From contig CAZPLR010000021.1 of the NCBI GenBank assembly GCA_964587555.1, positions 1-31,105 on the forward strand: DNA of 31,105 nt, in the 5' to 3' direction. This document shows positions 1 to 6,585 of the stretch, piece after piece (within the stretch, counting starts at the first letter, position 1; each line of letters opens with the position of its first letter). The stretch is from JAHHTP01 sp964587555 (GTDB taxonomy: Bacteria; Bacillota; Clostridia; Oscillospirales; Ruminococcaceae). Below the pieces are notes generated by a model. It was given only the letters and a program-made list of their open reading frames with translations. It was not told where the DNA came from and did no database searches. The translations under genes were made by a program, and so were the position numbers.

Positions 1-1
1 T

Positions 2-197
2 GCTGAGCCGATTATTGAACAGCCTATTGAGGAACCGAAGGCGGAAGAACCGGCGGATGATGTGTTTGGCAGCTTTTTCCATGTTGGCGCAGAACCGGCT
101 GCAGAACCGATTATCGAGCAGCCTATTGAAGAACCACAGGCAGAGGAACCGGTGAATGATGTGTTTGGCAGCTTTTTCAATGTCGGTATGCCGACCG
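2..197 (+). repeat. Two tandem 99-bp coding repeats
   Basis: The segment beginning CCGATTAT at 8 recurs at 107, and the GTGTTTGGCAGCTTTTTC block at 62 recurs at 161, giving an exact 99-bp (33-codon) period. Differences between copies are mostly third-position changes, which is expected of repeats kept for their protein sequence. More copies probably lie upstream of the window. Confidence 0.8.
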
Positions 198-268
198 TTC
201 CAGACGATCCAGCAAAGCAGGAAGACGAGGATGCTGCGGCGGACGTCTTTTCCGGATTTTTTCAATAA
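2..268 (+). CDS. C-terminal part of an acidic Pro/Glu-rich repeat protein (partial, unknown function)
   Basis: The reading frame is open from the left edge to a TAA at 266-268, so the N-terminus lies outside the window. The visible 88 residues are very acidic and rich in Pro and Glu. They hold two near-identical 33-residue (99-bp) units of the form AEPIIEQPIEEP-xAEEP-xxDVFGSFF-xVG. A third, degenerate aromatic motif, VFSGFF, sits immediately before the stop. The VFGSFF cores start at 62 and 161, and VFSGFF at 245. A long disordered acidic linker punctuated by short aromatic motifs suggests a protein-interaction tail or linear binding motifs, but I do not recognise the family. The GTG at 62 is an internal valine codon, not a start. 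There is no signal peptide or membrane segment in the visible part. Confidence is high that the frame is coding, because the repeats vary synonymously; function is unknown. Confidence 0.75.
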   Translation, partial: AEPIIEQPIEEPKAEEPADDVFGSFFHVGAEPAAEPIIEQPIEEPQAEEPVNDVFGSFFNVGMPTVPDDPAKQEDEDAAADVFSGFFQ

Positions 269-317
269 ATGAATAAAAGCGGCTTGCCTCCATAGAATGA
301 AAACGGAGGTGAGTCGC

Positions 318-872
318 TTGCGTGAGAATCGGATGTTCCGGTGGGGATTTTGGCTTGGCAGTACCGCCTTTATGATCCTTGCCGGAACATTTTTTCATTT
401 TGTATTTGAGCTGACCGGAGAGAGTGTGTTTGCAGCGCCGTTTTTCCCGGTGAACGAAAGCATTTGGGAGCATTTAAAGCTGATCTTACTGCCGGGCGTA
501 TTGACGGTACTTTTGGTATTTGCCGCCGCAGGATGGAAAAAGCCGCCGGCAGGGTTTATATCGGCGCAGACAGTTGGGATAATATGCGGGATGGCTTTGA
601 TCGTTGTATTTTATTACACCTATTCCGGCATTTTGGGACGGGATATTTTTTGGATGGATATCCTTTCGTTTTTGCTTGGATGCGGGGTATCTCAGGCGGT
701 TGCGGTACGCCTTTTTGACCGGGAACGATGGAATCGCCCTGTGTGGAAGATCGGGGCGGCGATGGCGCTGCTCCTACTTTTGGGGACATTCGCATTTTTC
801 AGCTTCGCGCCGCCGAGGATTCCGTTATTTGCCGATCCGGAAAATGGCAGCTTTGGCTATGTCATACGGTAG
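318..872 (+). CDS. DUF6512-like integral membrane protein
   Basis: A small hydrophobic protein of about 184 residues with five or six predicted membrane segments. The conserved-looking elements are NESIWEHLKL just after the second hydrophobic stretch and VFYYTYSG in the middle. From memory these match the DUF6512 family of Firmicutes membrane proteins, whose function is unknown. The start is uncertain. An ATG at 297 is in frame, but the only good Shine-Dalgarno (GGAGGTG, 305-311) lies downstream of it and sits six bases before TTG 318, so I prefer TTG 318. The C-terminus overlaps the stop of the convergent msrC-like gene by 16 bp. There is no obvious operon partner. Confidence 0.75.
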   Translation: MRENRMFRWGFWLGSTAFMILAGTFFHFVFELTGESVFAAPFFPVNESIWEHLKLILLPGVLTVLLVFAAAGWKKPPAGFISAQTVGIICGMALIVVFYYTYSGILGRDIFWMDILSFLLGCGVSQAVAVRLFDRERWNRPVWKIGAAMALLLLLGTFAFFSFAPPRIPLFADPENGSFGYVIR

Positions 873-1333
873 TTTTCCCAATTGCAGGCGTCAATCAGAA
901 TGGCGGCAGCTTGTTCCAAAAAGATTTTATCCGCTTCGGTGAACCGGTTCTTGTCCGGGCTGTCGATATCAAGAATGGCGAGCAGACGATCATGTTGGAG
1001 CAGCGGAACAACGATCTCGGAGGCGGAAGCGCTGTCACAGGCGATATGCCCAGAGAAGGTGTGGACATCCGGAACGACCATAACAGTCCTTTGCACTGCC
1101 GCCGTACCGCAGACCCCTTTCCCAAACGGGATCTGGATACAGGCGGGTTTGCCGCAGAACGGCCCTAAGACCAACGTTTCGCCGACCGGAAAATAAAAGC
1201 CGGCCCAATTGAGCTGCGGCAGCGTATGGAATATAAAAGCTGCCGTATTTGCGCAGTTTGCTGTTACATAACGGCAATTGGCAATCAGCGCATTTAGCTG
1301 ATCTAACAGCGTATGGTAAAAAGCTTGGTTCAT
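857..1333 (-). CDS. msrC: Free methionine-(R)-sulfoxide reductase (GAF domain)
   Basis: A 158-residue single GAF-domain protein. It should reduce free L-methionine-(R)-sulfoxide to methionine in the cytosol, as part of oxidative-damage repair. Diagnostic stretches are NWAGFYF (42-48), GPFCGKPACIQIPFGKGVCG (57-76), VPDVHTFSGHIACDSASASE (87-106) and LAILDIDSP. The three cysteines C65, C75 and C99 have the same 10- and 24-residue spacing as Cys84, Cys94 and Cys118 of the E. coli enzyme (YebR/MsrC), so the redox centre is intact. The ATG at 1333 follows an AAAGGA ribosome binding site. It has its own promoter (1366-1394) and converges on the DUF6512-like gene with a 16-bp overlap. Length is normal for the family. 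Confidence 0.9.
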   Translation of the reverse strand: MNQAFYHTLLDQLNALIANCRYVTANCANTAAFIFHTLPQLNWAGFYFPVGETLVLGPFCGKPACIQIPFGKGVCGTAAVQRTVMVVPDVHTFSGHIACDSASASEIVVPLLQHDRLLAILDIDSPDKNRFTEADKIFLEQAAAILIDACNWENYRMT

Positions 1334-1365
1334 TGGTATTTCCTTTCGTCAGTAATATCGGTTTT

Positions 1366-1394
1366 ATTATAACATGCGTGCAATACATTTGCAA
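1366..1394 (-). promoter_or_regulatory. Sigma-A promoter of the msrC-like gene
   Basis: On the minus strand there is TTGCAA (1389-1394), a 17-bp spacer and TATAAT (1366-1371), about 30 bp upstream of the ATG. It lies back to back with the yfcE promoter. Confidence 0.7.
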
Positions 1395-1414
1395 GCCGGA
1401 GCTTTGGCTTGCAC

Positions 1415-1443
1415 TTGTTTTTTTGCGCCGATTATGCTACAAT
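1415..1443 (+). promoter_or_regulatory. Probable promoter of yfcE-yaaA
   Basis: TTGTTT (1415-1420), a 17-bp spacer and TACAAT (1438-1443), with a TGC extended -10 element. It lies about 33 bp before the yfcE ATG. Confidence 0.55.
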
Positions 1444-1476
1444 GGAGAGGAACTAGGTTGAAGAGGGGTTTGCTTG

Positions 1477-2028
1477 ATGAAATGGATGATAGCTTCAGAT
1501 ATTCACGGCTCGGCTGACTGGTGCAAAGCGCTGCTTGCATTATACAGAAAGGAAAAAGCGGACAGGCTTATCCTATTAGGCGATATTTTGTACCATGGTC
1601 CGCGCAACGATCTTCCGCAGGGATACGCGCCGAAAGAGGTGATCGCGCTTTTGAATCCGCTCAAGGATGAGCTTTTGTGCGTGCGCGGCAATTGTGATAC
1701 CGAGGTGGATCAGATGGTGCTTTCTTTTCCGATCTTAGCGGATTATGCGCTTTTACATGTTGATAACCGGTTATTTTTCCTTACCCATGGGCACCGTTAT
1801 AATGCGGAAAACCTGCCGCCGCTGCAAAAAGGGAGCATCCTCGCTTACGGGCATACGCACATTCCAAAATGTGAGGAGCATGAGAATTACTGTGTTTGGA
1901 ATCCCGGCTCGGTTGCGATACCAAAGGATGGTTCCGCGCATAGCTGCATCATTTTGGAGGATAAGACGGCGTATTGGAAGGATATTCAGACTGGGGAAGC
2001 TTATCATAAGGCGGCATACGGATGTTGA
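1477..2028 (+). CDS. yfcE: YfcE-family metal-dependent phosphodiesterase
   Basis: A 183-residue calcineurin-like phosphoesterase of the YfcE/MJ0936 type. These proteins use two divalent metals, usually Mn, to hydrolyse phosphodiesters; the physiological substrate is not settled. All metal-ligand motifs are visible: ASDIHG (residues 6-11), LLGDILYHGP (Asp36 region), VRGNCD, LTHGH and GHTHIP. The C-terminal NPGSVAIPK motif typical of YfcE is present. ATG 1477 is preferred over the adjacent in-frame TTG 1474 because AGAGGGG ends about eight bases before it. The stop overlaps the start of yaaA by 7 bp, so the two genes are translationally coupled. Confidence 0.9.
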   Translation: MKWMIASDIHGSADWCKALLALYRKEKADRLILLGDILYHGPRNDLPQGYAPKEVIALLNPLKDELLCVRGNCDTEVDQMVLSFPILADYALLHVDNRLFFLTHGHRYNAENLPPLQKGSILAYGHTHIPKCEEHENYCVWNPGSVAIPKDGSAHSCIILEDKTAYWKDIQTGEAYHKAAYGC

Positions 2029-2786
2029 TTTTTATTTCTCCCGCAAAGAAGATGCGGGAGGACGCGGATTTCATTCTGCCGCGCACCATGCCGGTTTTTC
2101 TGGATCAAGCGGAGATCCTTAGGGAATACTGTAGGGCGTTAAGCTTTGCGGAACTGAAGAAGCTGCTCTGCTGCAATGAAAAGCTCGCTGCGGAAAACTA
2201 TGCGCGGTATCAGCGGATGGAGTTGACGCGGAATCTTTCTCCGGCGATCTTTGCCTACGATGGCATCCAATATCAGTACATGGCGCCGCAGGTGTTTGAA
2301 ACGGCGCATTTTTCCTATATCCAGCGGCATCTGCGCATTTTATCCGGGTTTTACGGCGTGTTGAAACCGTTTGATGGGGTCGTTTCCTATCGGCTGGAGA
2401 TGCAGGCGAGGCTGAACGCGCCGTTTGCCAAAAACCTGTATGCTTTTTGGGGAGACCGTATTTATCGGGAGCTTGTCAAGGAGGATAGCGTTTTGGTTAA
2501 CCTCGCTTCAGAGGAGTACGCAAAATGTGTGACCCGGTTTTCGGACGGAAAAATCCGGCTGGTCGATTGTGTCTTTGCCGAGCGGGAGGACGGGAGACTG
2601 ATTGAAAAGGGCGTTTATGTTAAGATCGCGCGCGGTGAGATGGTGCGGTATTTAGCGGAGATCGATGCGCAGCAGGCCGACCAGCTTACAGGGTTTGACC
2701 GTATGGGATATCGCTTTTGCGAGGAAGCTTCGGAGAAGGATCGATTTGTCTTTGTGCGGGAGAAAACGGATATTCCGAAAAAATAA
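2022..2786 (+). CDS. yaaA: YaaA family peroxide-stress protein (DUF328/UPF0246)
   Basis: A 254-residue cytosolic protein of the YaaA family. In E. coli this family limits free iron and DNA damage during peroxide stress, and the fold binds DNA. Family hallmarks are all present: ISPAKKM at residues 5-11, FAYDGIQYQYM near 77, ILSGFYGVLKPFDGVVSYR-LEM near 108-131, NLYAFWGD, NLASEEYAK and KIARGEMVRYLAE. Length is normal. It starts within the end of yfcE (7-bp overlap) with no separate promoter, so it is co-transcribed. The nearby msrC-like gene, though divergent, suggests a small oxidative-stress neighbourhood; that grouping is inference. Confidence 0.92.
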   Translation: MLIFISPAKKMREDADFILPRTMPVFLDQAEILREYCRALSFAELKKLLCCNEKLAAENYARYQRMELTRNLSPAIFAYDGIQYQYMAPQVFETAHFSYIQRHLRILSGFYGVLKPFDGVVSYRLEMQARLNAPFAKNLYAFWGDRIYRELVKEDSVLVNLASEEYAKCVTRFSDGKIRLVDCVFAEREDGRLIEKGVYVKIARGEMVRYLAEIDAQQADQLTGFDRMGYRFCEEASEKDRFVFVREKTDIPKK

Positions 2787-2827
2787 TCATTTTTTTTGGA
2801 AGGAAGTATGGTATTCTCTTTTGTTTT

Positions 2828-2836
2828 TGCTATAAT
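2828..2836 (+). promoter_or_regulatory. Extended -10 promoter element upstream of the GH18 gene
   Basis: TGCTATAAT (2828-2836) is a perfect extended -10 element about 75 bp before the GH18 start. The -35 region is poor, which extended -10 promoters tolerate. Confidence 0.55.
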
Positions 2837-2910
2837 AAAGGTAGATTCCGGGATCGACCCGGCAGAAAGGGGAAAGTCCGAAAAGATTTCCATTCGGGCA
2901 GAAAGAGAAG

Positions 2911-3945
2911 ATGGAACAAAAGCGATATTTTGCCGGTTATGTGACGCTGCGCTCTATCACCGGCGTTACCGACACGCAGGCGAGGAAGCTGACCCACCTG
3001 AATTTGGCGTTTGCACCGATGAAAGACGGCGTTACGGTGATGAGCTTGGACGAGCGGCAGCAAAATGAATTGGGCAGGATCCGCAGAGCAAATCCAAAGC
3101 TTGCAATCCTTGTTTCAACCGGAGGCGGCGGTGATCGCGGACATGGCGAGGCAACCAGAACGCCGGAGGGACTGAACCGTCTGACGGAATCGACGCTGGA
3201 GATTGTCAAGCGGTACAATCTCGATGGCATTGACTGCGACTGGGAGTTCCCGGGCGACACCGGTGTCATCGAGGAGAAGTATCAGCATACCGCGCTGTTT
3301 GCTGATTACAGAAAAAAGCTTGACGCGCTGAGCGCGCAGACCGGGAGAAAGTATTGGCTGACGACCGCTGCGGGCGCGGGAGAATGGTACTTAAACCGCA
3401 CTGAGATCGGCGAGAGCCATAAGTATCTTGATTTTATCAACCTAATGACCTACGATTCCAACACCGATTCTGTGATCGCAGGACATCACACCCATCTGTA
3501 TGAACCGACCGCGCCGGGCTGCCCGCGCGTGCAAAGCGCCGATCATAACATTAAGATTATGGTGGAAGCGGGCGTTCCGATTGAAAAAATATTGATTGGC
3601 GCCGCATTCTACTCGCACCGTTGGGATAAGGTGCCGGATGTCAACCACGGCCTGTACCAGAAGACGCCGTACAAGAATATGTTCGGCCCGAGCTATACCG
3701 AGATCATGCTGAAATACGAACGGCAGATGGGATACATCAAGTACTGGGACAACGATGCAAAAGCGCCGTATCTGTACAATGGCGAAACGTTCATTTCCTA
3801 TGACGATCCGCAGTCGGTGCGGCTCAAATGCGAATACGCTTTAGAGCACGGTATGGGCGGCGTGTTCTATTGGGTACATGACGCGGATGCGGGAAGTGTG
3901 CTGTTTGACACAATCTACAATACGCTTTATCTGAAAGGGGAATAA
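2911..3945 (+). CDS. Glycoside hydrolase family 18 protein (cytoplasmic chitinase-like)
   Basis: A 344-residue TIM-barrel protein. The GH18 signature DGIDCDWEFP occupies residues 105-114 (family form DGxDxDWEYP), with the presumed catalytic acid Glu112. The substrate-assisting Asp110 is also present. Upstream is the second conserved strand, LVSTGGGG (67-74), and downstream are NLMTYD (177-182) and GGVFYWVHDAD near the C-terminus. The family cleaves beta-1,4-linked N-acetylglucosamine polymers such as chitin, chitooligosaccharides and N-glycan cores. There is no signal peptide, cell-wall module or chitin-binding domain, so it should act inside the cell on imported oligosaccharides. The Shine-Dalgarno is weak. 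Only one base separates it from the next gene, a Gfo/Idh/MocA oxidoreductase. Together they suggest intracellular processing of an amino-sugar-containing glycan. Confidence 0.88.
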   Translation: MEQKRYFAGYVTLRSITGVTDTQARKLTHLNLAFAPMKDGVTVMSLDERQQNELGRIRRANPKLAILVSTGGGGDRGHGEATRTPEGLNRLTESTLEIVKRYNLDGIDCDWEFPGDTGVIEEKYQHTALFADYRKKLDALSAQTGRKYWLTTAAGAGEWYLNRTEIGESHKYLDFINLMTYDSNTDSVIAGHHTHLYEPTAPGCPRVQSADHNIKIMVEAGVPIEKILIGAAFYSHRWDKVPDVNHGLYQKTPYKNMFGPSYTEIMLKYERQMGYIKYWDNDAKAPYLYNGETFISYDDPQSVRLKCEYALEHGMGGVFYWVHDADAGSVLFDTIYNTLYLKGE

Positions 3946-3946
3946 T

Positions 3947-4918
3947 ATGAAGATTGGCATTATCAGCAACTGGCATGTCCATTCCGAAGAGTATACTAGG
4001 GGATTCTTGGCAATCCCATATGTCACAGTCAAGGCGTTTTGGAACGAGGACGAAGAAAGCGGGGAAGCGTGGGCAAAGAAGCTTTCAATCCCATATGTGA
4101 AAACGCTGAATGAGATTCTTTCCGACAGCGAGATTGATGCGGTGATGATTACCTCGGCGACGACCGATCACGAGAAATACATGATTGCGGCGGCAAAGGC
4201 GAAAAAGGCGATCTTTACCGAGAAGGTTTTAGCGGCGGACAACGCTTCTGCAAAACGGATTGCCGCTGCGGTGAAGGAGGCGGATGTGCCATTCTGCATC
4301 GCGCTGCGTCGGCGTACCGAGGGCAGAATCCGCTATGCAAAACAGCTTTTGGATTCCGGCGCAATCGGCAAGCTGACCCATCTTCGCATCAGAGATGCGC
4401 ACAACGGCGCTACAGCCGGTTGGCTGCCGGAGACATTCTTTGACGACGCGCAGACCGGAGGCGGTGCAATGATGGATCTGGGCGCCCATCCGATGTATTT
4501 AACGGATTATTTTATGCCGAATGCGATTACAGCGCAGTCGATGTTCACCGAGTACACGCACCACGGTACAGACGATAACTGTGTAACGCTGGTGAAAGGA
4601 AGCGACGGTGAGATCGCGGTTGTGGAAACCGGTTTTGTTTCAGGCAATTCGCCGTTCTCGCTCGAATTAAATGGGGAAAACGGCTGCATTTATCTCTCTG
4701 ATGCGATTGACGGCATTATTCTACGCAACGCGGATGGGCAGAAACAAATCCTGACGAGCGAGCTTCCAGAGAACGAGCCGCTGCCGTATGCGCTGTTTGC
4801 CGACGCGGTGGAGCATGGCAAGGCGCTGGAATTTGACATTGATTCCGCCGTTCGGCTGACCAAGCTGATGGATGCGGCATACCGCAGCGCAAGAAGCGGG
4901 AAGGTCGAAGCGATTTAA
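3947..4918 (+). CDS. Gfo/Idh/MocA family NAD(P)-dependent oxidoreductase
   Basis: A 323-residue protein with the two-domain layout of the family: an N-terminal Rossmann half (1-120) and a C-terminal alpha/beta domain. Supporting motifs are MITSATTDHEKYMIAAAKA and the TEKVLA segment, which matches the usual EKP motif that binds the nicotinamide. The GGGAMMDLGAHPMYLTDYF stretch matches GGGxLxDxGxHxxD and supplies the catalytic-site His. The nucleotide-binding loop is unusual: GIISNWHVHS replaces the normal GxGxxG, so cofactor binding may be altered. Substrates in this family are sugars, inositols and sugar acids; the real one is unknown. Its start is one base after the GH18 stop, with an AAGGGG ribosome binding site inside the end of that gene, so the pair is an operon. 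Confidence 0.88.
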   Translation: MKIGIISNWHVHSEEYTRGFLAIPYVTVKAFWNEDEESGEAWAKKLSIPYVKTLNEILSDSEIDAVMITSATTDHEKYMIAAAKAKKAIFTEKVLAADNASAKRIAAAVKEADVPFCIALRRRTEGRIRYAKQLLDSGAIGKLTHLRIRDAHNGATAGWLPETFFDDAQTGGGAMMDLGAHPMYLTDYFMPNAITAQSMFTEYTHHGTDDNCVTLVKGSDGEIAVVETGFVSGNSPFSLELNGENGCIYLSDAIDGIILRNADGQKQILTSELPENEPLPYALFADAVEHGKALEFDIDSAVRLTKLMDAAYRSARSGKVEAI

Positions 4919-4942
4919 AACAAGAATCTGAAGCATAACAGC

Positions 4943-4978
4943 AATCGCTGCGGGCAGAGATGCTCGCAGCGATTTTTT
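4943..4978 (+). terminator. Rho-independent terminator of the GH18-oxidoreductase operon
   Basis: A perfect 10-bp stem (AATCGCTGCG, 4943-4952, with CGCAGCGATT, 4965-4974) and a 12-base loop run into a stretch of six T (4973-4978). The opposite strand lacks a T run, so it terminates the plus-strand operon. It abuts the stop of the convergent acetyltransferase. Confidence 0.85.
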
Positions 4979-5549
4979 ATCCGTGATTCCTTTGCGCCTC
5001 CCATTCACTCCGGAGGATGCCGTAATTGCAGACGTCGTGGAATTCTCCGGCGAAGGATTTGTAGTATTGGCGGCTTGTGCCCTCGTAGGTCAAGCCGCAT
5101 TTCTGCGCGACCCTGCCGGAGGCGGGGTTTTTCGCTAAGTGGGAGATAGCGACACGGTTCACACCGACCTCAGAAAAGAGGAAGTCGATCACCGCTTTTG
5201 CCGCCTCGGTCATGATGCCCTTGCCCCAGTAGGCGTGACCCATGCAGTAGCCCAGCTCGGCGTGTTCGCTTTTCTCGTTCAGATGAACGACCGAGATGTT
5301 CCCGATCGGGGCGCCCCCAAACTCGATGGTCCAATTGTAGTAATCCGAATTTTCATAACGCGCGCACCAGTCGGTCAAAAGCTGCTTGGTCAGTTCCGGC
5401 GATTCGTGCGGCAGCCAGGTCATGTAGCGCGTAACGCTCTCATCGTTTGCCCAGCAGTCGAACATCGCCTGCGCGTCCTCCACGGTAAACCGGCGCAGGG
5501 TCAGGCGCTTTGTTTGGATGGTTTGTGTTCCTTTGTTTGTGATTGGCAT
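4977..5549 (-). CDS. GNAT family N-acetyltransferase (RimJ/RimL type)
   Basis: A 190-residue acetyl-CoA-dependent acetyltransferase of the RimJ/RimL-like branch of GNAT. It opens with the typical TKRLTLRRFTVEDAQAMF. It carries motif A, AELGYCMGHAYWGKGIMTEA (97-116), where WGKG forms the pyrophosphate-binding loop, and it ends with NPASGRVAQKCGLTYEG. Members acetylate ribosomal protein N-termini, other proteins or small molecules including antibiotics; the substrate cannot be read from sequence. The start at 5549 has an AAAGGA ribosome binding site. It lies six bases downstream of the methyltransferase stop, so the two form an operon. Confidence 0.88.
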   Translation of the reverse strand: MPITNKGTQTIQTKRLTLRRFTVEDAQAMFDCWANDESVTRYMTWLPHESPELTKQLLTDWCARYENSDYYNWTIEFGGAPIGNISVVHLNEKSEHAELGYCMGHAYWGKGIMTEAAKAVIDFLFSEVGVNRVAISHLAKNPASGRVAQKCGLTYEGTSRQYYKSFAGEFHDVCNYGILRSEWEAQRNHG

Positions 5550-5555
5550 GATAAA

Positions 5556-6344
5556 TCAATCCTTTCTGAAAATGTCGAGCGTATGGTGAGAGTAGCCCGT
5601 GAGTTCCGGACGTTCACAGGTGGCAAGATGGTATTTGAGATACAGCGCGTAGGTTTTGTCATCCATCTGGTCGACAGTCTCCTTCATATGATTGGTATAG
5701 CCGTCGGTCGCGACAAAGTGAAGCTGCGTGACCGGAAAACCGGTTCTCAAGTTGTCAATGTCCTCCTTGCGGTGCAGCTCGATGATGTTTTCCGGCTGAG
5801 AGAAGGTCTGGAAGGTTTCAGGGTCGACCATTCCCGCAGCGATCACGTGGTGAATCTCGCCCCGCGCAAAGCCGTAGGTCAAAACAGTCGCGTCGCTCAT
5901 ACAGTATGCGGTGAAGATGACGCCGCCTTTCTTGGTCACGCGGATCGCCTCGGACAGCGCTTTTTTCTGATCCTCCTTTGTGAACAGGTGGTACATCGGA
6001 CCGAGCAGCAGCGTGATGTCATAGGTATCGCCTGCAAATCCGGACAGATCCATTGCGTTGCCCTGCGTGACGGTGACCGGTTCGCCTTCAAGGGTGTTCT
6101 GCTTGAAGATCTCGATGTTATGTTCTATCAGCTCAACAGCGTCCACCTGATAGCCCTTCTGCGCCAAGGTGTGGCTGTAGCGGCCGGTTGCCGCGCCGAT
6201 CTCAAGGACGCGCATTCCCGGTTTGAGATATTTCTCAATGTACTTCATGGTCGTGGTATATTCCACCATTCCATGTCTTGAGGTGAGCCTGCCGTTTTCG
6301 CCGTAGGACTCGTAATAGTTCTGCAAATATTTCTTTGTTTCCAT
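5556..6344 (-). CDS. Class I SAM-dependent methyltransferase
   Basis: A 262-residue Rossmann methyltransferase. SAM-binding motif I is VLEIGAATGRYS (46-57). Motif II is VDAVELIEHNIEIF with an acidic residue at the strand end, and the post-I region LLLGPMYHLFTKEDQ follows. The substrate is unknown; small-molecule methylation is the commonest role for this type. I place the start at ATG 6344, which has a strong AAAGGAG ribosome binding site. The open frame continues upstream to 6407, but that stretch reads through a terminator hairpin and is not convincing coding sequence. It is followed six bases later by the GNAT gene. A 39-codon ORF and a terminator-like hairpin lie directly upstream, so expression may be controlled by attenuation. 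Confidence 0.85.
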   Translation of the reverse strand: METKKYLQNYYESYGENGRLTSRHGMVEYTTTMKYIEKYLKPGMRVLEIGAATGRYSHTLAQKGYQVDAVELIEHNIEIFKQNTLEGEPVTVTQGNAMDLSGFAGDTYDITLLLGPMYHLFTKEDQKKALSEAIRVTKKGGVIFTAYCMSDATVLTYGFARGEIHHVIAAGMVDPETFQTFSQPENIIELHRKEDIDNLRTGFPVTQLHFVATDGYTNHMKETVDQMDDKTYALYLKYHLATCERPELTGYSHHTLDIFRKD

Positions 6345-6361
6345 ATAGCTCCTTTCGCAAA

Positions 6362-6401
6362 ATAAAAAAGTGCAGGTCAAATATGAAATCTGGCCTGCAC
6401 T
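6362..6401 (-). terminator. Terminator-like hairpin directly before the methyltransferase RBS (terminator or attenuator)
   Basis: On the minus strand AGTGCAGGCCA (6401-6391) pairs with TGACCTGCACT (6379-6369): an 11-bp stem with one G-U pair and an 11-base loop. A T-rich tract (6369-6361) follows. The hairpin ends about 10 bases before the AAAGGAG site of the methyltransferase. It could simply end the pckG transcript. Because no clear promoter lies between it and the methyltransferase, it could also be a regulated attenuator in that gene's leader. Confidence 0.7.
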
Positions 6402-6429
6402 GTGCATCGTTTATCTTTTCAAGCGGGTA

Positions 6430-6549
6430 TCATCCGTTTGAAAATGGGTACGACAATGTAAGCCCGTGATCCTGCCAATAAAGGACGAAAACGGACAGCA
6501 TAACGAATGCAAAAGAATTCTGTTTTTTGCAAAGCGTATGCGAATACAT
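6430..6549 (-). CDS. Small 39-residue ORF upstream of the methyltransferase, possible leader peptide
   Basis: An ATG at 6549 is preceded by GGAGGG (6561-6556) with six-base spacing, one of the best ribosome binding sites in the window. The frame runs 39 codons to a TGA at 6432-6430. The peptide begins MYSHTLCKKQNSFAFVMLS and contains a hydrophobic centre (residues about 13-25), consistent with a membrane micropeptide or an attenuator leader peptide. It starts 36 bp after the pckG stop. Its last codons and stop lie inside a hairpin (TTTTCAAACGG, 6444-6434, with CCGCTTGAAAA, 6426-6416). A translating ribosome would therefore open that hairpin just before the terminator-like stem at 6369-6401. 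No homologue is known to me. Chance occurrence is possible. Confidence 0.45.
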   Translation of the reverse strand: MYSHTLCKKQNSFAFVMLSVFVLYWQDHGLTLSYPFSNG

Positions 6550-6585
6550 TGTTTACCCTCCAAATGATATTTTGTGATGAAGAAA

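Noticed and set aside
5139..6281. Long plus-strand frame of 380 codons opposite the methyltransferase and acetyltransferase
   Set aside because: It is the antisense shadow of two well-recognised genes. It has no RBS and no recognisable domain.
6345..6407. 21-codon N-terminal extension of the methyltransferase
   Set aside because: It translates the terminator-like hairpin. A strong AAAGGAG site points to ATG 6344.
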